64,000 bases of DNA, taken from NCBI RefSeq assembly GCF_001279585.1, contig NZ_LGEC01000016.1:124001-188000 (forward strand). Reading direction: 5' to 3'. The position numbers and the translations under genes were made by a program. Position 1 is the first letter of the stretch, and each line of letters starts with the position of its first letter. This document shows positions 15,826 to 24,269 of this stretch, piece after piece. Source of the stretch: Nocardiopsis sp. NRRL B-16309. Lineage in GTDB: Bacteria; Actinomycetota; Actinomycetes; Streptosporangiales; Streptosporangiaceae. Below the pieces are notes generated by a model. That model worked only from the letters and a program-made list of their open reading frames with translations, ran no database searches and was not told the DNA's origin.

Positions 15826-17574
15826 TCAGCCGCGGCAGGCGGCGACGGTGCGCTCGACGATGTCGCCCAGGGCGACCTCCTCGCGCTCGCCGGTGGCGCG
15901 GTCGCGCAGCTCCACGAGCCCGTCCTTGAGGCCGCGGCCGATGATGACGCTCGTGGGCACGCCCAGCAGTTCGGCGTCGGTGAACTTCACGCCGGGCGAC
16001 ACGCCCTTGCGGTCGTCCACCAGGACGCGCAGGCCCTGGTCGCGCAGCTCGCCCGCGACGCGCAGGGCCTCCTCGATCTGGTCGCCCTTGCCGGTGCCGA
16101 CCACGTGCACGTCGGCGGGGGCGATCTCGCGCGGCCACACGATGCCCTTGTCGTCGTGGGACTGCTCCACGACCGAGGCGACCGCGCGGGAGACGCCGAT
16201 GCCGTACGAGCCCATGGTGATCCGCTTGGGCTTGCCGTCCGAGCCCAGCGCGTCCACCTGGAAGGCGTCGGTGTACTTGCGGCCGAGCTGGAAGATGTGC
16301 CCGATCTCGATGCCGCGCGCCGTGTACAGCGTCCCCTTGCCGTCCGGGGAGGGGTCGCCGTCGCGGACCTCGGCGACGTCGATGGTGCCGTCCGGGGTGA
16401 AGTCGCGGCCGGCCACGAGGTCGATGACGTGGTGCTGGTCCCGGTCGGCGCCGGTCACCCACGCGGTGCCGGTGACCACGCGCGGGTCGACCAGGTAGCG
16501 CACCTTGTTGTCGAGCAGGGCGCGGGGGCCGATGTAGCCCTTGACCAGGAACGGGTTGGCCGCGAAGTCGGACTCGTCGAGCAGGGCGACCTCCGCGGGC
16601 TCCAGCGCGGCCTCCAGGCGCTTGAAGTCCACCTCGCGGTCGCCGGGCAGGCCCACGGCCAGCAGCTCCCACTCGTCGGAGCCGGGGGCGCGGGTCTTGA
16701 CCAGGACGTTCTTGAGGGTGTCGGCCTCCACGAAGTCGCGGCCCAGCCCGGCGGCGTTGAGGAAGTCCACCAGGGTCTGGATGGTGGCCGTGCCGGGCGT
16801 GTGGTGCACGACCGCCTCGGGCAGCCCCTCGATCGGGCGGGCGGCGGGCGCGGGCGTGGTGACGGCCTCGACGTTGGCCGCGTAGTCGGACTCCGTGCTG
16901 CGCACGAAGGTGTCCTCGCCGGTCGGCGCGACGGCGAGGAACTCCTCGGAGGCCGAGCCGCCCATGGCGCCGGAGGTGGCGGAGACGATGACGTACTCCA
17001 GCCCGAGCCGCTCGAAGACGCGCACGTAGGCGGCGCGGTGGGCGTCGTAGGCGGCCTGGAGGCCCTCGTCGTCGATGTCGAAGGAGTAGGAGTCCTTCAT
17101 GTGGAACTCGCGGCCGCGCAGCACGCCCGCGCGGGGCCGGGCCTCGTCGCGGAACTTCTCCTGGATCTGGTACAGGATGACCGGGAAGTCCTTGTAGGAG
17201 GAGTACTCGCCCTTGACCAGGAGCGTGAACAGCTCCTCGTGGGTGGGGCCGAGGAGGTAGTCGGCGCCCTTGCGGTCCTGGAGGCGGAAGAGGGTGTCGC
17301 CGTAGTCGTCCCAGCGGCCGGTCGCCTCGTAGTACTCCCGGGGCAGCAGCGCGGGCAGCAGCACCTCCTGGCCGCCGATGCCGTCCATCTCCTCGCGCAC
17401 GACGCGGGCGACGTTCTCCAGGACGATCTTGCCCAGGGGCAGCCAGGAGTAGACGCCGGGGGCGGCGCGCCGGACGTAGCCGCCGCGGACGAGGAGCTTG
17501 TGGCTCGGCACCTCGGCGTCCGCCGGGTCCTCACGCAGGGTGCGCAGGAACAGGTTCGACATCCGCAGTAGCAC
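15826..17574 (-). CDS. proS: Prolyl-tRNA synthetase (bacterial type)
   Basis: The 582-residue class II enzyme charges tRNA-Pro. It shows LLVRGGYVRRAAPGVYSWLPLGKIV near the start, LGPTHEELFTLLV (motif 2 region), FRDEARPRAGVLRGREFHMKDSYSF, the editing (INS) insertion in the middle (residues about 220-400, with ILRE-like and VDFKRLEAAL segments), and GSYGIGVSRAVASVVEQ (motif 3). The C-terminal anticodon domain ends at RTVAACRG. I chose GTG at 17572-17574, five bases after GAGGAG, giving VLLRMSNLF; an ATG four codons further in is the alternative. Confidence 0.95.
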   Translation of the reverse strand: MLLRMSNLFLRTLREDPADAEVPSHKLLVRGGYVRRAAPGVYSWLPLGKIVLENVARVVREEMDGIGGQEVLLPALLPREYYEATGRWDDYGDTLFRLQDRKGADYLLGPTHEELFTLLVKGEYSSYKDFPVILYQIQEKFRDEARPRAGVLRGREFHMKDSYSFDIDDEGLQAAYDAHRAAYVRVFERLGLEYVIVSATSGAMGGSASEEFLAVAPTGEDTFVRSTESDYAANVEAVTTPAPAARPIEGLPEAVVHHTPGTATIQTLVDFLNAAGLGRDFVEADTLKNVLVKTRAPGSDEWELLAVGLPGDREVDFKRLEAALEPAEVALLDESDFAANPFLVKGYIGPRALLDNKVRYLVDPRVVTGTAWVTGADRDQHHVIDLVAGRDFTPDGTIDVAEVRDGDPSPDGKGTLYTARGIEIGHIFQLGRKYTDAFQVDALGSDGKPKRITMGSYGIGVSRAVASVVEQSHDDKGIVWPREIAPADVHVVGTGKGDQIEEALRVAGELRDQGLRVLVDDRKGVSPGVKFTDAELLGVPTSVIIGRGLKDGLVELRDRATGEREEVALGDIVERTVAACRG

Positions 17575-17791
17575 GGCCACTCCTCGGTGAACACGCCCGT
17601 CGGGCGCGGGGTTCGGAACTCGGGCCCCCGGCGGCACAGGCTCTCCGTCGGAACCTGGATCCAGCGAAACTCAGCTGCCGGGGTTCCCCAGGCTAGCGCC
17701 ACGAGCGAGCCCGCGTCGCCGCTCCGGGCCAGGTCCCGGTACGCCCGCGGTGTCCTACCGTGGGGACGGTAGCCGAACGGGGGGCGGGAAC

Positions 17792-18643
17792 ATGGGCAGA
17801 CGCGGGACCCGGGAGCGGGACGAGGCCCCCGAGGCGGACGGGCCGCCCCGGATGGAGCTGCTCGCCGACGCCGACCGCGCCGAGTCGTGGTTCCTGGTCG
17901 TGGACGGCACACCGCAGTCGCACGTGGACCTGAGCGACCCGACCTACCTCGACTTCTCGTACATGCGGCGGATCGCGCACGCGGCCGACCTGGTCGCGCC
18001 CGAGCGCGAGCCCGTCGACGCGCTGCACCTGGGCGCGGGTGCGCTGACGATGGCGCGCTACGTGGCGCACACCCGCCCGGGTTCGCGCCAGCGCGCGGTC
18101 GACGTCGACGCGCCCCTGGTCGAGCTGGTGCGTCGGCGCCTGCCGTGGGACCGCCGGGCCCAGCTGCGCGTGGGGATCGGCGACGCGCGCGAGTGGATCA
18201 GCGCCCGGCACGACTCCAGTGCGGACCTGGTCGTCAGCGACGTGTTCGCCGGTGCCCGGACGCCGGCGCGGCTGACGTCGGTGGAGTACTACACCGAGGC
18301 CGCGCGGGTCCTGCGCCCCTCGGGGCTGCTGGTGGTCAACGTCGGGGACGGGCACGCGCTGGCCCACGCGCGACGTCAGGTGGCGACGGTGCGCGCGGTC
18401 CTGCCCCACGTGGCGCTGACCGCGGAGCCGGGCGTGCTGCGCGGCCGCAGGTTCGGCAACCTCGTCCTGGTGGCGGGGCACCGGCCGCTGCCCTCCGACG
18501 AACTGGGCCGCCGCGCGCACCGCGACCCGGAGATGGCGCGCCTGGTGGAGGGCGGGGACCTCGACCGGTTCGCCTCGGGCCGCTCGGCCGTGTACGACGC
18601 CGACGCCGCCGACTCCCCCGCCCCTCCCGAGGACCTGTTCTGA
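17792..18643 (+). CDS. Spermidine-synthase-like methyltransferase-fold protein
   Basis: The 283-residue protein has a Rossmann-type fold of the spermidine synthase group: DALHLGAGALTMARYVA (glycine loop), RQRAVDVDAPLVELVRRRL (acidic end of strand 2), IGDAREWI and SADLVVSDVFAG, then EYYTEAARVLRPSGLLVVNVGD. It lacks the N-terminal polyamine-binding hairpin of true spermidine synthases, so polyamine synthesis is uncertain. ATG 17792 follows a GGGGGGCGGG stretch; GTG at 17750 is a longer option. It stands alone between proS and a two-component system. Confidence 0.75.
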   Translation: MGRRGTRERDEAPEADGPPRMELLADADRAESWFLVVDGTPQSHVDLSDPTYLDFSYMRRIAHAADLVAPEREPVDALHLGAGALTMARYVAHTRPGSRQRAVDVDAPLVELVRRRLPWDRRAQLRVGIGDAREWISARHDSSADLVVSDVFAGARTPARLTSVEYYTEAARVLRPSGLLVVNVGDGHALAHARRQVATVRAVLPHVALTAEPGVLRGRRFGNLVLVAGHRPLPSDELGRRAHRDPEMARLVEGGDLDRFASGRSAVYDADAADSPAPPEDLF

Positions 18644-18823
18644 CCGACGCGGCCGGGGACCGGCGGTCCGCGGACCCGGAGTGGGCGCCACCGCCGGAGC
18701 GTCCGCCGCCTCCGCCCCGGTGACCGGGGCCGCTCGGATACTCCGCGGGGCGTACGCGGACCGACGGAACGCCTCCCCCCGGACGACGCGCGACCCCGAG
18801 GCGCGGACCGTAGTGTCGGTGTC

Positions 18824-20017
18824 GTGGCAGCACTACTCCCGCGCCCCACGCGCGCCGACGCCGGGCTCACCGCGATCCTGCTCCTGCTCGCGGTGGGCAG
18901 CACCTGCGCGATCACCGTGTTCGGTCCCGTCGCGACCGACCGGGACCCCTGGCCCTGGGGGTACGCCCTCATCCTCGTGGCCACCGTGCCCGTGCTCTGG
19001 TGTACGGCGTTCCCGCGCGCGAGCGCCGTCGTGGTGGTGGTCGCGGCCAGCGTGTACTACCCCCTGGCCTTCCCCGACGGCATGGTCATGCTCAACGCCG
19101 CGGTGATGCTCTACACCCTGGTCCGGCACGGCCACCGCGTCCTCGGCTGGTCCCTGGGCATCGGGCAGTTCGCGGCGCTCAACCTCTACGAGTTCGCCTT
19201 CTTCGGCACCGTGCGCCCCGAGGCCCTCGGCATCATCGCGTGGGTCCTGGTGCTGTTGTGCAGCGCCGAGATCCTGCGCTGGCGGGGCGAGTACCAGAAG
19301 GCCGAGCGCGAGCGCGCCGCCGAGGCGGGCCGCACCCGTGAGGAGGAGCTGCTCCGGCGGGCCTCCGACGAGCGGCTGCGCCTGGCGCGCGACGTCCACG
19401 ACACCGTCGCGCACAACATCTCGCTGATCCACGTGCAGGCGGGCACGGCCCTGTACCTGATGGAGTCCGAGCCCGAACGGGCCGCCCAGGCCCTGTCCAC
19501 CATCAAGCGGACCAGCAAGGACACGCTGTCGGAGCTGCGGGGCATCCTCGGCGTGCTGCGCGCCGTCGACGAGGCGGCACCCCGCTCCCCCGTCCCCGGC
19601 GTGGAACGGCTCTCCGAACTCGTCGAGGGCACCCGGGGCGCCGGTGTCGAGGTGACGCTGGAGACCGCGGGCACCCCCCAGCACCTCCCGGTGAGCACGG
19701 GGACGGCCGCCTACCGCACGGTGCAGGAGGCGCTGACCAACGTGGTCCGCCACTCCGGTGCCGCCCACGCCCGGGTGCGGATCGCCTACGGTGCGTCGGC
19801 GCTGGACATCGAGGTCACCGACGACGGGCACGGCACGGTCGGCCCGGCCGCGCACGGCAACGGGATCACCGGGATGGCCGAGCGCGCCGCCATGGTCGGG
19901 GGCTCGGTGGACGCGGGGCCCCTTGACGGGGGAGGATTCCGGGTGCGGGCACGTCTGCCGTTGGACGGCGGGGAGCGTCCCGCCGCCGTCTCCGCCGACG
20001 AATCGAGGTCCCCGTGA
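18824..20017 (+). CDS. Sensor histidine kinase, HisKA_3 (DesK/NarX-type)
   Basis: The 397-residue protein has five or six hydrophobic segments in residues 12-150 and no large extracellular loop, then a coiled coil (WRGEYQKAERERAAEAGRT). The dimerisation and phosphoacceptor box is LRLARDVHDTVAHNIS, with H near residue 191. The HATPase domain has TVQEALTNVVRHS and HGNGITGMAERAAMVGG. It probably senses a membrane or intramembrane cue. The start is GTG 18824 with no strong ribosome site. Its TGA overlaps the GTG of the response regulator by four bases. Confidence 0.9.
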   Translation: MAALLPRPTRADAGLTAILLLLAVGSTCAITVFGPVATDRDPWPWGYALILVATVPVLWCTAFPRASAVVVVVAASVYYPLAFPDGMVMLNAAVMLYTLVRHGHRVLGWSLGIGQFAALNLYEFAFFGTVRPEALGIIAWVLVLLCSAEILRWRGEYQKAERERAAEAGRTREEELLRRASDERLRLARDVHDTVAHNISLIHVQAGTALYLMESEPERAAQALSTIKRTSKDTLSELRGILGVLRAVDEAAPRSPVPGVERLSELVEGTRGAGVEVTLETAGTPQHLPVSTGTAAYRTVQEALTNVVRHSGAAHARVRIAYGASALDIEVTDDGHGTVGPAAHGNGITGMAERAAMVGGSVDAGPLDGGGFRVRARLPLDGGERPAAVSADESRSP

Positions 20018-20688
20018 TCCGCGTGCTGCTCGCCGACGACCAAGCACTGGTGCGGGCGGGCTTTTGCGCGCTGCTGGACAGTGCCGCCGACATCGAGGTG
20101 GTCGCCGAGGCCGCCGACGGCGGGGAGGCCGTCCGCCTGGCCCGGGCCGAGCGCCCCGACGTGGTGCTGATGGACGTCCGCATGCCCGGTATGGACGGAC
20201 TGGCGGCCACGGAGCGGATCCTGGCCGACCGGGACCTGGGCGCGGTCCGGATCGTCATCCTCACCACGTTCGACCTGGACGAGTACATCTTCGACGCGCT
20301 GCGGGCGGGGGCCAGCGGGTTCCTGGTCAAGGACACCGAGCCCCGCGACCTGTTGCAGGCGGTACGCGTGGTGCACGGGGGCGAGGCCCTGCTCTCCCCG
20401 GGGGTCACGCGGCGGCTGATCGCCGACTACGCGGGCCGCCCGCGCGGCGCCCCCGCGCCGTCGACCCGCCTGAACGGGCTCACCGAGCGCGAGCGCGAGG
20501 TGCTGGCGCTGGTCGGCGAGGGCCTGTCCAACGCGCAGATCGCGCAGCGGCTCGTGGTCAGCCCCGCCACGGCCAAGACCCACGTCAGCCGCACCATGGT
20601 CAAGCTGGGCGTGCGGGACCGGGCGCAGCTGGTCGTGATCGCCTACGAGAGCGCGCTGGTGACCCCCAAGTGGAGCCAGGGGACCTGA
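20014..20688 (+). CDS. Response regulator, NarL/LuxR type
   Basis: The 224-residue protein has a receiver domain (VLLADDQALVRAGF, phosphoacceptor D near 54 in VVLMDVRMPGMDG, ILTTFDLDEY, FLVKDTEPRDLLQAV) and a LuxR-type HTH (LTEREREVLALVGEGLSNAQIAQRLVVS). It starts with GTG inside the kinase stop codon, so the pair is translationally coupled. The next gene on the strand encodes an oxidase subunit 193 bp away, so control of cyd expression is possible but not shown. Confidence 0.92.
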   Translation: MIRVLLADDQALVRAGFCALLDSAADIEVVAEAADGGEAVRLARAERPDVVLMDVRMPGMDGLAATERILADRDLGAVRIVILTTFDLDEYIFDALRAGASGFLVKDTEPRDLLQAVRVVHGGEALLSPGVTRRLIADYAGRPRGAPAPSTRLNGLTEREREVLALVGEGLSNAQIAQRLVVSPATAKTHVSRTMVKLGVRDRAQLVVIAYESALVTPKWSQGT

Positions 20689-20695
20689 CCGGCCG

Positions 20696-20724
20696 CCCCG
20701 GCCCGCCCCAGGGCCGGGCCGGGG
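20696..20724 (+). terminator. Hairpin downstream of the response regulator
   Basis: The arms CCCCGGCCCG and CGGGCCGGGG enclose a nine-base loop, seven bases after the response regulator stop. There is no T-run, so termination here is likely but not certain. If it terminates, the cyd genes need their own promoter in 20725-20881. Confidence 0.5.
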
Positions 20725-20881
20725 TGCCCTCGGGGACATCCCCTACACCCCGGGGCGCAGCGACGGGACCGGCCTACCCCCGGGGAGGGAGGCCGGGAGA
20801 CCCCGCCGGGACGATGTGCCGCCCCGGACCCGCGTCGGATGCTGACAGCGTTCCCACCGCACGCCGAACGCTAGGCAGACG

Positions 20882-22141
20882 ATGTTCGATGATCCCCTCC
20901 TGCTCGCCAGGCTCCAGTTCGCCCTGACCGCGGCGACGCACTACGTGTTCGTCGCACTCACCCTGGGGCTGGCGCCCTACATCCTCGTCGGCCAACTCGT
21001 CGCCACGGTGCGCGGCGACCGCCGGCGGATGGCCTCCGTGCGCTTCTGGGGCGGGCTGTACCTGGTGAACTACGGCATGGGAGTGCTGTCCGGCCTGGTG
21101 ATGGAGCTCCAGCTCGCGGTGAACTGGACCGGCCTGCACGCGGTGTTCGGCTACTCGTTCGCGGCGCCGCTGGCCCTGGAGACGATGACCGCGTTCTTCG
21201 TCGAGTCGACGTTCCTGGGGCTGTGGATCTTCGGGTGGGACCGCATGGGCCGGTGGGCGCACCTCGCGTGCTTCGCGGTGGTCACCGGTACCGCCTACCT
21301 CTCCGCCTGGTGGGTGCTCGTGGCCAACGGGTTCCTGCGCCATCCGGTCGGTTTCGAGATCGTCGACGGCGTGGCGCACCTGACCGACCCGGTGGCGCTG
21401 ATGGCCAACCCCGCGGCGCTCATGGCCTTCCTGCACATCATCACCGGCGCGCTGCTGCTCGGGGCCCTGGTGGTCGGGGCCACGAGCGCCCACCACCTGA
21501 TCCGGGGGAACGATCCGGACGGGATGTTCGGGCGCGGCCTCGTCTACGCGACGGTCATGGCCTGCGTCATGCCCCTCCCCGTGGCGGCGTTCGGCGGCAC
21601 GCAGTTCGCGCTCTTCGGCCAGGACCCGCCCACCAGCGGGCTCACCTACACCGCCGGGGAGATCGAGGCCATCGAGGCGGCGTCCGGCGGACCGCTGCTC
21701 ACGGCCGCCAACACGGCAGGCGAGGTCCTCATGTTCACCGCGTGGGCGCTCATGTTCCTCCTCGGTCCGGCCATGCTCGTGGTCCTGCTCCTGCGCCGCC
21801 CGCTGGGACGCCTGCCCCGGCTGCGGAACCTGCTCCTCGCGCCGCTGCTGATCACCCCGGTGCTGCCCTACCTCGCGAGCGTCGCCGGGTGGGTGTTCCG
21901 TGAGACCAACCGCCAGCCGTGGGCGGTCGTGCACCACCTGACCACCGCCGACGCGGTGACGCCCATGGCCCCGGGCATGGCCGCGGCCTCCTTCTCCTTC
22001 TTCACGGGAGCGTTCGCCGTCCTGGCCGCGACCACGTCCTGGCTTCTGGTGCGCTACGCCCGGCGCGGCCCGGGGGGCGGTCCGCTCGCGGAGCGCCCCG
22101 CGGACGCGGAAGAGCCCGCCGCCCCCGTCACCTCGTTCTGA
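20882..22141 (+). CDS. cydA: Cytochrome bd-type oxidase subunit I, short form
   Basis: The 419-residue membrane protein is a CydA family member. LARLQFALTAATHYVFVALTLGLAP holds the expected N-terminal haem histidine. GLVMELQLAVNW and APLALETMTAFFVESTFLGLWIFGWDR match the haem and proton-path blocks. NRQPWAVVHHLTT corresponds to the GRQPW quinol block with G replaced by N. It is about 100 residues shorter than E. coli CydA, mostly in the periplasmic Q-loop (residues about 245-285). The short loop and altered motif make the quinol as donor less certain. The subunit II gene follows after 31 bp. Confidence 0.85.
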   Translation: MFDDPLLLARLQFALTAATHYVFVALTLGLAPYILVGQLVATVRGDRRRMASVRFWGGLYLVNYGMGVLSGLVMELQLAVNWTGLHAVFGYSFAAPLALETMTAFFVESTFLGLWIFGWDRMGRWAHLACFAVVTGTAYLSAWWVLVANGFLRHPVGFEIVDGVAHLTDPVALMANPAALMAFLHIITGALLLGALVVGATSAHHLIRGNDPDGMFGRGLVYATVMACVMPLPVAAFGGTQFALFGQDPPTSGLTYTAGEIEAIEAASGGPLLTAANTAGEVLMFTAWALMFLLGPAMLVVLLLRRPLGRLPRLRNLLLAPLLITPVLPYLASVAGWVFRETNRQPWAVVHHLTTADAVTPMAPGMAAASFSFFTGAFAVLAATTSWLLVRYARRGPGGGPLAERPADAEEPAAPVTSF

Positions 22142-22172
22142 GACCCCCGTTCCGAGACCCGGAGTACCTGAC

Positions 22173-23096
22173 ATGGACGTCCTCTCCACCGTTCTCCTCG
22201 CCCTGTTCGTCGTGGGCTACCTCGTCCTGGCCGGGGCCGACATCGGGCTGGGCCTGCTGATGCCGGTGGTGGCGCGCACGCCGGAACAGCGCCGCCGCGC
22301 GGTGGCGGCGATCGCCCCCTACTTCCTGGCCTCGGAGGTCTGGCTGGTCGCCGCGGTCGGGGTGCTGGCGGGCCTGTTCCCCGCCCTGGACCACCACGTG
22401 GTCGCCGAGCTGTGGCCGGTGCTGGTGACCCTGCTGGGCGGCTGGCTGGTCCGCGACTCCGGCCTGTGGCTGCGGGCGCGGGTGGACGCCCCGTCCCGGC
22501 GCGCGGTCTGCGACACGGCGGTCGTGGCGGGCAGCTGGGTCGTCGCCGCCTCCTGGGGGCTCGTGCTGGCGGGTCTGCTGACCGGCGGCCTCACGGCGAG
22601 CGTGTTCACACCGCTGTGCGCGGTCGCCGTACTCGCGCTCTTCGCCCTGCGGGGCGCGTCCTTCGGTGCCGAGCGCCTGGTCGGCGCGCTCCACGACGAC
22701 AGCGCCGACGTGGCGGCACGGGCGACCCGCGTCGTGGCGAGGGTCGCGCTGGCCGCGGCCCTCCTGGCCACGGGGGCCGCTCCGCTGCCGGGCGGCGTGG
22801 CGACCGACCGGCCGGTGGTGGCCGCCGCGTCGGCGCTGGTGCTGCTGGTCCTCCTGGCGGTGACCAGCGGAGTGCGGGGGCCGATGCTGTCGCGCCACAC
22901 GTCGGCGCTGGCGATGGGGGCGGCGGGTGTGCTGACGGCGCTGTCCGCGCAGCTGCCGACGGAGCCGGTCCCGGCCACGACCGCGGTGTTCGTGTGGGCC
23001 GCGCTGGCCCCGGCCGTGCCGTTCATGGTGCTCGGCCAGGTGTGGATGTACCGGCTGGCACGCCGCCCCGCCCCCGCCCCGACCTTCTTCGCCTAG
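22173..23096 (+). CDS. cydB: Divergent cytochrome bd-type oxidase subunit II
   Basis: The 307-residue protein has eight or so hydrophobic helices. LALFVVGYLVLAGADIGLGLLMPVVA matches the CydB start (usually GYFVLDGFDLGVGML). APYFLASEVWLVAAVGVL matches the block that normally reads GNEVWLV, with the G-N replaced. CydB is the partner of CydA and has no haem of its own. Many residues differ from classical CydB, so it may belong to a bd-like branch rather than bd-I. No cydCD genes follow. The start is ATG 22173 after a 31-bp gap. Confidence 0.75.
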   Translation: MDVLSTVLLALFVVGYLVLAGADIGLGLLMPVVARTPEQRRRAVAAIAPYFLASEVWLVAAVGVLAGLFPALDHHVVAELWPVLVTLLGGWLVRDSGLWLRARVDAPSRRAVCDTAVVAGSWVVAASWGLVLAGLLTGGLTASVFTPLCAVAVLALFALRGASFGAERLVGALHDDSADVAARATRVVARVALAAALLATGAAPLPGGVATDRPVVAAASALVLLVLLAVTSGVRGPMLSRHTSALAMGAAGVLTALSAQLPTEPVPATTAVFVWAALAPAVPFMVLGQVWMYRLARRPAPAPTFFA

Positions 23097-23161
23097 CGCG
23101 TGTCCCGGAGGTCCGTTCCGTGGGCGAGGAGCCGGCCGATGCCCTCGACGCCGGGAAGGCG

Positions 23162-23224
23162 CCGGGGACGCACCGGGGACGCACCGGGGACGCACCGGGG
23201 ACGCGCCGGGGACGCGCCGGGGAC
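23162..23224. repeat. 11-bp tandem repeat
   Basis: The unit CCGGGGACGCA (two copies end in G) is repeated about five and a half times in a row between the cydB stop and the stop of the convergent WYL regulator. Eleven bases is close to one helix turn. It may be a slippage product or a spacer; no function is evident. Confidence 0.85.
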
Positions 23225-23228
23225 CGGC

Positions 23229-24206
23229 CTACCGGTCGTCGCCGGGGTCCGAGAACGCGCCACCCGCCGCGCGGCGGAACCTCCTCGCGAGGCGGTCGAA
23301 CGCCGCCGAGAGCTCGTCTCCGTCGATCACCTCGATGTCGGCGTCGAGCTGTGTCATCCACAGCGCGAGCCGGTCCGGGTCGTCCGAACCCAGCTCGACG
23401 CGGCACGTGGACGCGTCGACCGCCTCGATATCGACCGGGACGGGGATCCTCGCGGCGACCGTCTCGGCGGGAGCACGCACGAGGACCCGGGCGCGGTACG
23501 TCCAGCCCGCCTTGCTGACGCGCCCGACGACGTACCCGACGGCGTCGTCCGCCGGGATCACGCGCGGCTGGAACCGCGCACCCGTCGGTGCGTGCGCGGC
23601 CATGCGGTCGACGCGGAAGACCCGCCAGTCGTCACGGTCGAGATCCCACGCCAGCAGGTACCAGAGCGGCCCCCAGCTCACCAGCCGGTGCGGTTCGGTG
23701 TGGCGGGCCCCTTCGCCGCCCCCGGGCTTCGTGTATCCGAACCGGAGCCGTTCGCGGCCGCGGACCGCGGCGGCGACCGCGCCGAGAACCGAGAGGTCGA
23801 GCGGGAGTCCAGCTCCTGGAACGACGCTCGTCGCCTCGCGTACCGCCTCCACGCGCCGACGCAGGCGCGAGGGCAGCACCTGCTCCAGCTTCGCGAGCGC
23901 GGTGAGCGAGGTCTCCTCGACGCCGAGGCCCTGGGTCGCGACCGCACCCAGTCCGACCGCGACGGCGACGGCCTCGTCGTCGTCGAGCAGGAGCGGGGGC
24001 ATCGCCGTCCCGGCGGCCAGCCGGTACCCGCCCGCGACGCCGGGGCGCGCGTCCACGGGATAGCCGAGCGACCGCAGCCTGCCGATGTCGGCGCGCACGG
24101 TCCTCGTGCTCACCTCGAGCCGGCCGGCGAGTTCGGCGCTCGTCCAGTCGCGCCTGAGCTGGAGCAGTGACAGCAGTTCGAGCAGGCGGGCCGAGGTCTG
24201 CAACAT
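23229..24206 (-). CDS. WYL-domain transcriptional regulator (HTH_11 + WYL)
   Basis: The 325-residue protein has a DeoR-like winged HTH at the start (LLSLLQLRRDWTSAELAGRLEVSTRTVRADIGRL) with SLGYPVDARPGVAGGYRL as the wing. A WYL domain follows (GPLWYLLAWDLDRDDWRVFRVDRM, residues about 175-220) and then a WCX-like C-terminal part. Such proteins sense small ligands and usually repress or activate their neighbours. The ATG at 24204-24206 faces the epoxide hydrolase gene, with an imperfect palindrome between them. An upstream open stretch of 149 codons reads through the neighbour's promoter and start and is rejected. Confidence 0.88.
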   Translation of the reverse strand: MLQTSARLLELLSLLQLRRDWTSAELAGRLEVSTRTVRADIGRLRSLGYPVDARPGVAGGYRLAAGTAMPPLLLDDDEAVAVAVGLGAVATQGLGVEETSLTALAKLEQVLPSRLRRRVEAVREATSVVPGAGLPLDLSVLGAVAAAVRGRERLRFGYTKPGGGEGARHTEPHRLVSWGPLWYLLAWDLDRDDWRVFRVDRMAAHAPTGARFQPRVIPADDAVGYVVGRVSKAGWTYRARVLVRAPAETVAARIPVPVDIEAVDASTCRVELGSDDPDRLALWMTQLDADIEVIDGDELSAAFDRLARRFRRAAGGAFSDPGDDR

Positions 24207-24222
24207 GGTCCCGATCATCCCA

Positions 24223-24252
24223 GCAATTGCGGAAGCGAATCTGCCGCATTGC
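24223..24252. promoter_or_regulatory. Imperfect palindrome, probable WYL-regulator operator
   Basis: GCAATTGCGG at 24223-24232 and CCGCATTGC at 24243-24252 form an inverted repeat with one extra T in the left arm. It lies midway between the divergent starts at 24206 and 24270, where a regulator could control both genes. Confidence 0.5.
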
Positions 24253-24269
24253 CTGGAAACGTGGCCGCC

